Assembly: GCF_002797435.1 (NCBI RefSeq)
Contig: NZ_PGEN01000001.1
Coordinates: 62,001-126,000, forward strand
Reading direction: 5' to 3'
DNA: 64,000 nucleotides
From: Sphingomonas koreensis
GTDB taxonomy: Bacteria > Pseudomonadota > Alphaproteobacteria > Sphingomonadales > Sphingomonadaceae
Part shown: one piece after another, positions 47,501-55,876 of the stretch
Layout of the letters: the number at the start of each line of letters is the position of its first letter
Numbering within the stretch: the stretch's first letter is position 1
The notes under the pieces: model-generated
The model's input: only the letters and a program-made list of their open reading frames with translations
Told to the model about the DNA's origin: nothing
The model's database searches: none
Position numbers and translations under genes: made by a program

Positions 47501-49000
47501 ATGTTTGCCGTGGAGGTCTACGCAGCGGTTCGTCGTTTTGTGTTCGTGGAAGGGAACAGCCAACGGGAAGCGGCGAAAGTGTTCGGCCTGAGCCGTGAAA
47601 CGATTTCGAAGATGTGCCGGTTTTCGCTGCCGCCGGGCTACACGCGCACGAAGCCCGTGGCGAAGCCGAAGCTGGGATCGTTGTTGCCGGTGATCGACCG
47701 GATCCTGGCGGAAGACCGGACGGCGCCGATGAAGCAGCGGCACACGGCCAAGCGGATTTTCGAGCGCCTGCGCGACGAGCATGGCTACGGTGGCGGCTAC
47801 ACGGTGGTGAAGGATTATGTCCGGCAATGCCGGGCGCGCGGCCGCGAGACGTTCGTACCGCTGGCGCATCCACCGGGCCACGCGCAGGTGGATTTTGGCG
47901 AGGCGGTGGGCGTGATCGGCGGCGTCCGGCAGAAGGTGCATTTCTTCTGCATGGACCTGCCACAATCGGACGCCTGCTTCGTGAAGGCCTATCCGGCGGA
48001 GACGACCGAGGCGTTTCTCGACGGGCACGTGTCGGCGTTCGCTTTCTTCGGCGCTGTGCCGCGCTCGATCCTGTACGATAATACCACGATCGCGGTCGCG
48101 AAGATTTGCGGCGACGGTAAGCGCGAGCGCACCCGTGCGTTTACCGGTCTGGTCAGCCATTACCTGTTCACGGATCGCTTCGGTCGCCCCGGCAAGGGCA
48201 ACGACAAGGGGAAAGTCGAAGGGCTGGTGAAGCACGCCCGAACGCACTTCATGGTGCCGATCCCGCACGCGGCGAGCTACGATGCCTTCAATGCCGAACT
48301 GGAACGCCGCTGCCGCGCCCGGCAGGAAGAGCGGGCTGGGCGGCACAGCCAGACGATCGGCGAACGGCTCGTGGCCGATCTCGCGGCAATGTGTCCTGTG
48401 CCGGTCGGGACGTTCGAGCCGTGTGAAACCAGGGCTGCGCGCGTCTCCTCGACCGCGCTGGTGCGCTACCGGACCAACGACTACTCGGTTCCGACCCGCT
48501 ACGGCTTCCAGGACGTGGTGGTGAAGGGCTTCGTCGATCAGGTCGTCATCTTGTGCGGCGGCGAGGAGATCGCCCGCCATCCGCGCTGCTATGGCGAAGC
48601 CATGTTCGTGGCGAACCCACTGCATTACCTGGCGCTGATCGAGAGCAAGCCTGGAGCCCTTGACCAGGCCGCCGCACTTCAGGGCTGGGATCTGCCCGAG
48701 GTGTTCCAGCATCTGCGCCATCTTCTGGAGGCGCGGATGGGCAACAAGGGCAAGCGCGAGTTCATCCAGGTGCTGCGCCTTCTGGAAGCGCTCCCGATGG
48801 AGGTGGTCACCTTCGCGGTGAACGAGGCGATCCATATCGGTGCGATCGGCTTCGATGCGATCAAGCAGATCGCGCTTGCGCGCATCGAGCGTCGGCCTGC
48901 CCGGCTCGATCTAACCGCCTATCCGCACCTGCCCAGGATGGAGGTGAAGACGACGCGCGCCGCCGACTACGCCGCTCTCCTGCCGGAGCTGGCGGCATGA
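47501..49000 (+). CDS. istA: IS21 family transposase IstA
   Basis: 499 aa DDE transposase. The N-terminal HTH has NSQREAAKVFGLSRETISKM. The catalytic acids are in QVDFGEA, ILYDNTTIAV and GNDKGKVEGLVKHAR. The ATG is preferred over an upstream TTG since it gives the standard MFAVEVYAAVRR start. The stop overlaps istB by 4 bp, the standard coupling. It looks intact. Confidence 0.95.
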   Translation: MFAVEVYAAVRRFVFVEGNSQREAAKVFGLSRETISKMCRFSLPPGYTRTKPVAKPKLGSLLPVIDRILAEDRTAPMKQRHTAKRIFERLRDEHGYGGGYTVVKDYVRQCRARGRETFVPLAHPPGHAQVDFGEAVGVIGGVRQKVHFFCMDLPQSDACFVKAYPAETTEAFLDGHVSAFAFFGAVPRSILYDNTTIAVAKICGDGKRERTRAFTGLVSHYLFTDRFGRPGKGNDKGKVEGLVKHARTHFMVPIPHAASYDAFNAELERRCRARQEERAGRHSQTIGERLVADLAAMCPVPVGTFEPCETRAARVSSTALVRYRTNDYSVPTRYGFQDVVVKGFVDQVVILCGGEEIARHPRCYGEAMFVANPLHYLALIESKPGALDQAAALQGWDLPEVFQHLRHLLEARMGNKGKREFIQVLRLLEALPMEVVTFAVNEAIHIGAIGFDAIKQIALARIERRPARLDLTAYPHLPRMEVKTTRAADYAALLPELAA

Positions 49001-49827
49001 GCCGGGCGGCGGACGACAAGATGCCGCCCGGTACGACGGCGGGCACGCCGCAGGTTCTGCTGGCGCATCACCTCAAGCAGCTCAAGCTGCCCACGGTCCT
49101 GCGCGAGTATGAGAAGCTGGCCCGGGAATGTGCGCGCGATGGCGTTGATCACACCCGCTACCTGCTGCGTCTCATCGAACTGGAGCTGATCGACCGGGAG
49201 CGCCGCACGGTCGAGCGCCGGATCCGTGCTGCCCGGTTCCCGGCGGTGAAGAGCCTCGATACCTTCGACTTCACGGCCATCCCCAGCCTCAACAAGATGC
49301 TCGTGCTGGAACTGGCACGCTGCGAGTACATCTTGCGCCGGGAAAACATCATCGCGCTTGGCAACAGTGGCACGGGCAAAACGCACGCCGCGCTCGCCCT
49401 GGGACTGGCCGCCTGCCAGAAGGGCTTCACGGTCGCGTTCACCACCGCCGCAGCGCTGGTGAACCAGTTGCTGGAAGCCCGCGACGAAAAGCGGCTGCTC
49501 AAGATGCAACGCGAGCTTGCCGCCGTGAAGCTGCTGATCGTCGATGAACTGGGCTACGTTCCGCTCTCCCCCACGGGCGCGGAACTGTTGTTCGAGACCT
49601 TCTCACAGCGTTACGAGCGCGGATCGACCATCGTCACCTCCAACCTGCCGTTCGAGGACTGGACGCAGGTCCTCGGGTCCGAGCGGCTCACCGGAGCGCT
49701 GCTCGACAGGCTCACTCACCACGTCAGCATCCTGACCATGAACGGCGACAGCTACCGCCTGAAGCAATCCGCCCACCGTCGCCGCGCTGCCAGGGCGGAG
49801 CAAAACCAGGCCACCCCCGCCGACTGA
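48997..49827 (+). CDS. istB: IS21 family helper ATPase IstB
   Basis: 276 aa AAA+ ATPase that selects targets and helps IstA. Walker A is GNSGTGKTHAALALG and Walker B LLIVDELGYVPLS. ELLFETFSQRYERGSTIVTSNLPF is typical of IstB (core SNLPF). The C-terminal tail is partly encoded by sequence resembling the terminal repeats. It looks intact. Confidence 0.95.
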   Translation: MSRAADDKMPPGTTAGTPQVLLAHHLKQLKLPTVLREYEKLARECARDGVDHTRYLLRLIELELIDRERRTVERRIRAARFPAVKSLDTFDFTAIPSLNKMLVLELARCEYILRRENIIALGNSGTGKTHAALALGLAACQKGFTVAFTTAAALVNQLLEARDEKRLLKMQRELAAVKLLIVDELGYVPLSPTGAELLFETFSQRYERGSTIVTSNLPFEDWTQVLGSERLTGALLDRLTHHVSILTMNGDSYRLKQSAHRRRAARAEQNQATPAD

Positions 49828-49845
49828 CCCGCCGCAAAACGGCAA

Positions 49846-49881
49846 ATATGCAAAGGGCCCCGATCGGGGCCCTTTGCATAT
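49846..49881. terminator. 36-bp perfect palindrome after istB
   Basis: ATATGCAAAGGGCCCCGA followed by its exact reverse complement, with no loop bases. It can form an 18-bp hairpin or cruciform 18 bp after the istB stop, inside the IS. There is no T tract, so a role in IS regulation or in shielding from outside transcription is as likely as simple termination. Confidence 0.5.
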
Positions 49882-49910
49882 AGTCCGCGTTCATCCTCAA
49901 TGGCCTGCTT

Positions 49911-50111
49911 TTACTCCGCCATGCTGGCCTGAAATCCGACCGCCGTTGACAGGTCCTGACTGATGCTGATTGGTAGATCGGAGGCAGTCATACCCTCGAT
50001 CACCGACGCCAGCATATGGGCATGTGCCAGCAACGTCTCGTCCGTGGCCTTAAGTACGGCACGTGTATCGCCGACGACGACGGTCACAGCGCTTTCGGAA
50101 ATATGATGCAT
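49911..50111 (-). pseudogene. Small unknown gene truncated by the IS21 right end
   Basis: Open frame of 66 codons from an ATG with GGGGAGAGCT upstream, starting MHHISESAVTVVVGDTRAVL. The last about 12 codons (STAVGFQASMAE and stop) come from the inverted terminal repeat, so the native C-terminus is lost. The remaining N-terminal part is helical (DETLLAHAHMLASVIEGM). It follows the LuxR-type gene in the same direction and was probably its partner. Family not recognised. Confidence 0.6.
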
Positions 50112-50179
50112 AGCTCTCCCCTGTAGCGAAAACGCTCTAGCGCCTTCGCCCCCTTTCGGTTGCGTTGTGGTTGAGCAGG

Positions 50180-50671
50180 CTAGCGCAGCAGCCAAAGCAG
50201 CACCGCGATCCCGATCGTCAGGATCATCAGGCTCGAAAAGCCAAGCACTGCGACCCATAGAATCGCAAAGAGTTTGGCTTCTACCCCTAGGCTATTGCGC
50301 GACCCTCCCATTGGCGGGACGACCTTTTGCCACCAGCGGCGCGACGGTCCCGACACCACGTCGATTGCAGCATCGAACGCCTTTTGGACAAGTGGTTGCG
50401 GCTGACTAGTCAACGGCTGACTAGCTTCTGCGGCCACCAGCATACGTGCTGCCTCAGCACGGCCTTCGACATGCAAAGTATCGAGTGCGGCGCGTACATG
50501 GTTGTCGACTGTCGCCGGGCTAATCCCAATCTGGCGACCAATTTCCTTGGAGGTGTAGCCTCGGGCGACGAGGCGAAGGCAATCCTTCTGACGTTCGCTC
50601 AGGCGTTCGATCGCATGATCGGTCGGCCGCCTGCCATCAACCGGATCGGAATGCGGTTCGTCAGGACGCAT
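50180..50671 (-). CDS. LuxR-type HTH regulator with C-terminal membrane helix
   Basis: 163 aa from the ATG; an in-frame TTG would add 14 residues. The N-terminal GerE/LuxR HTH reads LSERQKDCLRLVARGYTSKEIGRQIGISPATVDNHV (core YTSKEIGRQIGISPATV). A basic linker is followed by a single C-terminal helix (FAILWVAVLGFSSLMILTIGIAVLLWLLR, core LMILTIGIAVLLWLL). No receiver domain. A membrane-tethered regulator is unusual. It sits in the tRNA-Ser island, upstream of the truncated small gene. Confidence 0.75.
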   Translation of the reverse strand: MRPDEPHSDPVDGRRPTDHAIERLSERQKDCLRLVARGYTSKEIGRQIGISPATVDNHVRAALDTLHVEGRAEAARMLVAAEASQPLTSQPQPLVQKAFDAAIDVVSGPSRRWWQKVVPPMGGSRNSLGVEAKLFAILWVAVLGFSSLMILTIGIAVLLWLLR

Positions 50672-50713
50672 GATGCAATGGCCAAGCGTCGCCAACACAG
50701 GTGCTGGAGGCAA

Positions 50714-51928
50714 AGGATGCGCCCGGACTCATGCCAGGCCCCGAACTACGCACTACTCGATCCCCCACTGCCGACCATCGCACGACACACGCTGATATTC
50801 GCCCACCGGATGATCTGATTCGCTGACACCCGGACAGCACCGCAAAGCAGTAGCGGCGACAGAAATTCTGCCTCGACAACTTTGGGCCGACGCCGCATTT
50901 GCGGCCTTCCCTCGATCCCGATCTCGCCGCCCGGGTACGCGGCGCGCCTGGCGGCCCACTCCATACTGCGCTCGCCTAAATGCCTTGCGAATATAGGACG
51001 CGAAGATCGGCGTGTGGACATGCCCATTATGGTTACGTTCACATCAACTCCGGATCAATTGCGCGCGTCAAATTTCATCCGAATCGCATGGGCCCAGAGC
51101 GCATTCTGAGATAGTTATATCTAGGAATGGCGCATGATTGCTGGAGCAAGCGCCGATGATCTACATTCTGGAAGTTGCCTGAGGTGACGCTTCGCAACGC
51201 AGTCGAGCGCACAATCCGCGCACCCAAAAACGGCGAAACATTGATGCTTCGCGTTTCGGACGATGCTTAAGCCGTCCGGAGCTTACAAGGACATCTTGGA
51301 TTCTGTGACGATCGATCTGCGGCAAGGCCGATCCGCTCGGCAATTCGAATCTGCCGTACTCCGATCCCCTGATCGAGCCTGCTATCACCGGTTTCGTAGC
51401 AATATCGGATAATGACCTAGTCCGGTCTGGAAGCTTCGGGTAGTGCCACCAACTCAAGGGGCTCAGCCGCCCTGTTCTGCTCCTCGATAGCGGAGCGTCG
51501 GCAACCTCGGCTACGCCCTCGAAAATCGCCGATAGCTAGCCCCGAACCAGATTATCAACCAGCGCGCTTGGTTTAGAGAAAACAGACGAACCCGAACATC
51601 GTCGTCGCTTTAGAACGCGGCATGCCAAGCATCGCCCCAACCGTAAGTATCCGCAACCGCAGTATCCAGTTCGGCGTGTGCATTTTGCAGCCCTTGGGGG
51701 CGTTGTAGAGTTCTGTTAGGGCGCGCTTCTCCAGTTAACTAGTAGACGCCTTCGGGGTTGCTGGCCAGTAGCTTGGATGGCCGGGGTGAGGTGCATTTGC
51801 GACCTTGCCCAGCTGATTTGCCTACGATTTTGTAGAACCCTGACAAGTGGCAAACACCCAAGGGCAGGGACGATCGCGCAATCGCTCGCTCGGCCTTTCA
51901 ACAATGCTGCATCCAAATACGGCAGAAA
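50714..51928. other. Non-coding or decayed part of the island
   Basis: About 1.2 kb with no reading frame that carries a recognisable motif or ribosome site. Short open stretches are interrupted in all frames and the base composition is more A/T rich than the core chromosome. Probably degraded island DNA. It may include the LuxR-type gene's promoter near 50,714-50,850. Confidence 0.55.
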
Positions 51929-51987
51929 CTGGCGGAAGGGGTGGGATTCGAACCCACGGTGAGCTTGCACCCACGGCGGTTTTCAAG
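51929..51987. repeat. Right attachment-site copy inside tRNA-Ser
   Basis: 59-bp match to 46838-46896, one mismatch, same orientation. Overlaps the 3' part of the intact tRNA. Confidence 0.8.
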
Positions 51988-52019
51988 ACCGCTGCCTTAA
52001 ACCACTCGGCCACCCTTCC
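51930..52019 (-). tRNA. tRNA-Ser (anticodon UGA)
   Basis: Acceptor GGAAGGG / CCCTTCC with G73 and encoded CCA. Anticodon arm GCGGT-CTTGAAA-ACCGC gives TGA. A long variable arm and T-arm GTGGGTTCGAATCCCAC are present (class II). Its 3' half is the island attachment site. Confidence 0.97.
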
Positions 52020-52125
52020 GCGCTGGCATGCGCCTTTGGGCGTTCGCCGTGTTTTCTGCAAGAGGCCAGCGATTTCGTTGCGCTTGGGGGTTCATGCCCG
52101 CGAAACGCTGTGGCACAGATGCCGG

Positions 52126-53178
52126 ATGCGGGATTTTCAGGGCCTTGTACGGCGTATCGGTGTGTTGGGGACGGTGATTGCGGCGTGTACGCTCGCAAAC
52201 GCTCCGGCGGTGGCTCAGGACGAGGCGGGATTTCAGGCATATATCAACGGCCCGCTCCGCCAGCAGGCGCTGCGTGAGGGCGTCAGCGCCCGCACGCTCG
52301 ATGCGGTGCTGCCGTCGCTCAGCTACAATGCGCGGGTGGTCGAGCTCGACCGCGACCAGCCCGGCGGGACCAATCCCAACGCCCCGATCCCGAACTTTGC
52401 GCCCTACAAGGCGCGCCATGTCGATGCCGCGCGGATCAACCGCGGCCGCGCCACCTATCGCCGCCTGCGCCCGCAACTCGCCCGGGTCGAGCGTGAGACG
52501 GGGGTTCCCGAATCGATCATGGTCGCGATCTTCGGGCATGAGACCAATTACGGCAGCTACACGGGCGATTTCGATCTTCCGCGCAGCCTCGCCACGTTGG
52601 CCTATGAAGGGCGCCGCCGCGCCCTGTTCTCGGGTGAATTCATCGCGACGATGAAGATGATCGACCGCGGCGTCCCGCGTGAGCGGTTGAAGGGCAGCTG
52701 GGCCGGCGCATTCGGCTATCCGCAGTTCCTGCCGTCGATCTATCTCCGCCTCGCGCGCGACGGCGATGGCGACGGCGTCGCCAACATCTGGTCGAACGAA
52801 GCGGACACGCTCGCCTCGATTGCCAATTACTTCGTCAATGCGGGCTGGCGTCCGGGGCAGCCCTGGGGCGTTGCGGTCAACGTGCCGTCGGGCTTCAACC
52901 GCACCCTGGTTGCCAACCGTACCCGTTCGCCGCGCTGCGGCCGCGTGTTCGATCGCCATTGGGGGTGGAAGACCATGGCCGAGTGGCGCGCGCTGGGCGT
53001 CGTCCCGCAATCGGGCAGCTGGCCCGCGGACAACATCCAGGCGACCCTGCTCGAACCCGACGGCCCGGGCCGTACCGCTTATCTGCTCACCGGCAATTAC
53101 CGCGTGATCCTCGACTATAATTGCTCGAACTTCTATGCGCTGTCCGTGGGGTTGCTCGCCGATGAAGTCGCAAACTAG
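52126..53178 (+). CDS. Lytic murein transglycosylase (MltB/SltB family)
   Basis: 350 aa exported enzyme that cuts glycan strands to 1,6-anhydro ends. The start is the ATG before RDFQGLVRR, giving an export segment ending APAVAQ; the longer frame runs through tRNA-Ser. The catalytic Glu is in IFGHETNYGSYTG (about residue 148), and SWAGAFGYPQFLPS and DGDGVANIWS are family signatures. It heads a long run with the RlpA-like and D,D-carboxypeptidase genes, a cell-wall remodelling set. Confidence 0.92.
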   Translation: MRDFQGLVRRIGVLGTVIAACTLANAPAVAQDEAGFQAYINGPLRQQALREGVSARTLDAVLPSLSYNARVVELDRDQPGGTNPNAPIPNFAPYKARHVDAARINRGRATYRRLRPQLARVERETGVPESIMVAIFGHETNYGSYTGDFDLPRSLATLAYEGRRRALFSGEFIATMKMIDRGVPRERLKGSWAGAFGYPQFLPSIYLRLARDGDGDGVANIWSNEADTLASIANYFVNAGWRPGQPWGVAVNVPSGFNRTLVANRTRSPRCGRVFDRHWGWKTMAEWRALGVVPQSGSWPADNIQATLLEPDGPGRTAYLLTGNYRVILDYNCSNFYALSVGLLADEVAN

Positions 53179-54040
53179 CTTCGTTCTATTCCTGCTCGTC
53201 GCCACCGGCGCGAGCGCGGCGCAGGAGCCTCCGCGCGCCGGAGCGGATTATGGCGCACCGCCGCCCAGTTCCGCGCCGCAGGGGTCGTCCCAGCTCCGCC
53301 CCGGCGAAGCGCGCTTCGACCGCGTCGGCCGGATCACGCTCGCGGAGGGGGAGGGAACGTTCGCGCTCAGCGGCGAACTCGCCGCCGGCAGCTTTGCCGA
53401 GGTCACCGCGCTCGACACCGGCCGGACCATATTGGTGCAGGTTCGCGGGGAAGGTAGCGGGCTGGTGGCATTGTCGCCGGCCGCCGCCGCCCAGCTCGGG
53501 GTTGCAGCCGATGCCCCGGTCCGAATCCGCCGCGTTACCGTAACGCCACAGGATACCGCGCTGCTTTCCGCTGGCCGCGCCGCACCAACGCGCGCCGACG
53601 CGCCGCAAGCGTTGCTCATCGGTCTGCGCCGGATGCTCGCCGAGCAGCCCGCGCCGGTTCGGCCGGCGGCAAGGCCCGCTCAGACGGCCGCCGTCAAGCC
53701 GCAGCCCGCCAAGCCGAAGCCGGTAAAGCCGCAGCCCGTCAAACCCGAACCCGTCCCGGCCCAGCCGGCAAGGGCGGAGGTTCCCAAGCCGGTGCCGGTC
53801 AAGGTTCAGCTTGCGCCGAAACCCGCGGCTCGCGGCAATCTGATCGTCCAGGTCGCCGCGCTTTCCAATGTCCAGCGTGCCCGGACACTCGCCGATCAGC
53901 TCGGCGGCAGCGTGCGTAGCGCGGGCAACATCCACCGCGTCCAGCTCGGCCCGTTCGCCGACAGGGCCGCCGCCGAACGCGCGCGTGCTGACGCCGCCAA
54001 ACGCGGCTATGGCGACGCTCGCATCCTTTCCAATCCCTGA
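53162..54040 (+). CDS. RlpA-like SPOR-domain protein with degenerate barrel
   Basis: 292 aa. The ATG lies inside the end of the transglycosylase gene (17-bp overlap). Signal peptide ends GASAAQ. Residues about 45-120 resemble the RlpA double-psi barrel (AEVTALDTGRTILVQV, LVALSPAAAAQLGV), but the catalytic Asp-containing NDRGPF segment is missing. A Pro/Lys repeat linker (KPQPAKPKPVKPQPVKP) spans the periplasm. The C-terminal SPOR domain (LIVQVAALSNVQRARTLADQLG) targets septal glycan. Probably a non-enzymatic septal factor working with the neighbouring hydrolases. Confidence 0.8.
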   Translation: MKSQTSFVLFLLVATGASAAQEPPRAGADYGAPPPSSAPQGSSQLRPGEARFDRVGRITLAEGEGTFALSGELAAGSFAEVTALDTGRTILVQVRGEGSGLVALSPAAAAQLGVAADAPVRIRRVTVTPQDTALLSAGRAAPTRADAPQALLIGLRRMLAEQPAPVRPAARPAQTAAVKPQPAKPKPVKPQPVKPEPVPAQPARAEVPKPVPVKVQLAPKPAARGNLIVQVAALSNVQRARTLADQLGGSVRSAGNIHRVQLGPFADRAAAERARADAAKRGYGDARILSNP

Positions 54041-54068
54041 CCTCCAGCCTTCGGATCCCGATTATCCC

Positions 54069-55256
54069 ATGAAGAAGTTCCTGCTTTCCGCCGCCGCTCT
54101 CGCAACCGCCATCGCCCCCACTGCGGCCCAGAATGCCGGCGCTACGGCTGCCCAGACGCCGCCGTTCGAAACCGTGGCGCCGGTCGCGTTCATGGAGGAT
54201 CTGTCGTCGGGCGCGGTGCTTTATGCCAAGGATGCCGACCGGCGGATGCCGCCCGCGTCGATGGCCAAGATGATGACCGCCTATGTCGCGTTCGACCTCA
54301 TCAAGCAGGGCAAGCTCAAGCTCGACCAGATGGTCGATGTCCGGCCGGAAACCTGGCGGAAATGGCATGGCCCTTCAGCAGGTTCGACCATGTTCCTGTC
54401 GCCGGGTCAGAAGGTCAGCGTCGAGAACCTCATCAATGGCATCGTCGTCGTTTCGGGCAACGACGCCTGCGTCGTTCTGGCCGAGGCGGTGGCGGGGACC
54501 GAGGAAGCCTTCGTCAACCTGATGAACCAGAAGGCGGCTGAGCTGGGCCTCAAGAACAGCCGTTTCGGCACCTCGAACGGCTGGCCCGATGAAGGCCGCA
54601 CCTATGTGACGGCGCGCGACCTCGCCCATCTCGCCAAGGCGACGATCTCGAACCATCCCGATCTCTACAAGCGCTTCTACTCGCGGGAGAGCTTCACCTT
54701 CGGCACCACCATGGGCGGCGCGCCGATCACCCAGGCGAACCGCGATCCGCTGCTGGGCCGCGTCAAAGGTGCCGATGGTCTCAAGACGGGTCACACCGAT
54801 GAGGCGGGCTACGGCTTTACGGGATCGGCGGAGCAGAATGGCCGCCGCCTCGTCATGGTCGTCGCCGGCCTGACCAGCTTCAACCAGCGGATCGAGGAAT
54901 CGGTCAAGTTCATGGATTGGGGTTTCCGCGCGTGGAGCGCGCAGAAGGTGGTGAGCAAGGGCCGCAAGGTCGATGCCGCGCAGGTCCAGCTTGGCGATGC
55001 GTCCGAAGTCGGCCTGGTGGCTCCGCGCGACCTCTCGGTTGCCATCCCCGCCGGCACCAGCCCGCAGTTCAAGGCCACCGTGATCTATCAGGGCCCGATC
55101 AAGGCGCCGATCAAGGCGGGCGCACATGTCGCCGATCTCGTCATCACCGCGCCGGGCCTGCCCGAGCAGCGCATGCCGCTGGTTGCTGAGAGCGACGTCG
55201 GTGAGGCGGGCTTCTTCGGCCGAATCTGGGCCGGCCTCATGTCGTTCTTCGCATGA
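54069..55256 (+). CDS. dacA: D-alanyl-D-alanine carboxypeptidase (PBP5/6-like, S11)
   Basis: 395 aa. Removes the terminal D-Ala from peptidoglycan stem peptides in the periplasm. Signal peptide ends IAPTAAQ. Ser64-Met-Ala-Lys67 is SxxK, SGN lies near residue 128 and KTG near 239 (LKTGHTDEAGYGF). The C-terminal beta domain and an amphipathic/hydrophobic end (GRIWAGLMSFFA) anchor it. The stop overlaps tmk. Confidence 0.93.
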   Translation: MKKFLLSAAALATAIAPTAAQNAGATAAQTPPFETVAPVAFMEDLSSGAVLYAKDADRRMPPASMAKMMTAYVAFDLIKQGKLKLDQMVDVRPETWRKWHGPSAGSTMFLSPGQKVSVENLINGIVVVSGNDACVVLAEAVAGTEEAFVNLMNQKAAELGLKNSRFGTSNGWPDEGRTYVTARDLAHLAKATISNHPDLYKRFYSRESFTFGTTMGGAPITQANRDPLLGRVKGADGLKTGHTDEAGYGFTGSAEQNGRRLVMVVAGLTSFNQRIEESVKFMDWGFRAWSAQKVVSKGRKVDAAQVQLGDASEVGLVAPRDLSVAIPAGTSPQFKATVIYQGPIKAPIKAGAHVADLVITAPGLPEQRMPLVAESDVGEAGFFGRIWAGLMSFFA

Positions 55257-55876
55257 GGGGGCGCTTCCTCAGCCTTGAGGGCGGGGAGGGCGCTGGCAAG
55301 TCGACCCAGGCACGCCTTTTGGCTGAGGCGCTGGAGGAACGCGGCATCCCCGTCGTGCTGACGCGTGAGCCGGGCGGGACCGAAGGGGCAGAGGCGATCC
55401 GCGGCCTGCTGATGCAGGGCGCGGTCAACCGCTGGAGCGCGCATACCGAGGCGCTGCTGTTCGCCGCCGCGCGCGCCGACCATGTCGAGAAGCTGATCCG
55501 CCCCGCGGTCGAATCCGGCAGCTGGGTGATCTGCGACCGCTATATCGATTCGACCCGCGCCTATCAGGGCGCGCAGGACATCGACGACGCCGCGATCCTC
55601 GCGCTCCACGGCTTCGGGTCGAAGGGGCTGCTGCCCGACCGCACCTTCTTCCTCGACCTGCCCGAAGGGGCGGGGGCCGAACGCGCGCATGCCCGCGACG
55701 GCGGCGCGCACGACCGGTTCGGCGCGCGCGGGCCTGACTTCCACGCCGCGGTTTCCGCGCAGTTCCGCCGCATCGCTGCGGCAGAGCCCGATCGCGTGCG
55801 CGTCATCGATGCCTCGCGGGCGAAAAGTGACGTCACGGCGTCACTTCTGGACGCGCTCGTCGATCTGCTGCCATGA
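55253..55876 (+). CDS. tmk: Thymidylate kinase
   Basis: 207 aa. Phosphorylates dTMP to dTDP. P-loop EGGEGAGKST (residues 8-17), DR-Y motif ICDRYIDSTRAYQG and the LID region AHARDGGAHDRFGARG fit the family. Overlaps dacA and holB by 4 bp each; tmk-holB-metG order is conserved. Confidence 0.97.
   Translation: MRGRFLSLEGGEGAGKSTQARLLAEALEERGIPVVLTREPGGTEGAEAIRGLLMQGAVNRWSAHTEALLFAAARADHVEKLIRPAVESGSWVICDRYIDSTRAYQGAQDIDDAAILALHGFGSKGLLPDRTFFLDLPEGAGAERAHARDGGAHDRFGARGPDFHAAVSAQFRRIAAAEPDRVRVIDASRAKSDVTASLLDALVDLLP

Larger units (their letters stand above)
47393..49951 (+). mobile_element. IS21-family insertion sequence
   Basis: Contains coupled istA and istB. Left end TGTGCAGGGCGGTGAC with two repeats GCGGTGACAAACCAGGCCACTGG (47401-47423, given here as its core ACAAACCAGGCCAC) and a similar one at 47448-47470. 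Inverted counterparts lie at the right end: 49899-49920 matches the second repeat in about 20 of 22 bases, and 49926-49951 matches the first in outline. Such multiple terminal repeats are typical of IS21. A direct TCCTG at 47388-47392 and 49954-49958 could be the target duplication but is offset 2 bp from the proposed right tip. Confidence 0.85.
46838..51987. mobile_element. Decayed genomic island integrated at tRNA-Ser
   Basis: Bounded by the direct repeats at 46838-46896 and 51929-51987, 5,091 bp apart. The intact tRNA is at the right edge, so the element rebuilt its 3' half. Contents are a possible integrase scrap, an IS21-family insertion, a truncated small gene, a LuxR-like regulator and mostly non-coding DNA. 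Base composition right of 50,700 is more A/T rich than the flanks. No intact integrase remains, so it should be immobile. Confidence 0.7.

Noticed and set aside
47210..48835. 541-codon minus-strand frame across the IS21 left part
   Set aside because: Mostly antisense to istA. Only its last 60 codons lie outside the IS and were considered as a possible 3' end of the truncated small gene.
51161..51457. 98-codon minus-strand frame in the island
   Set aside because: No ribosome site, no motif, and codon use does not look coding.
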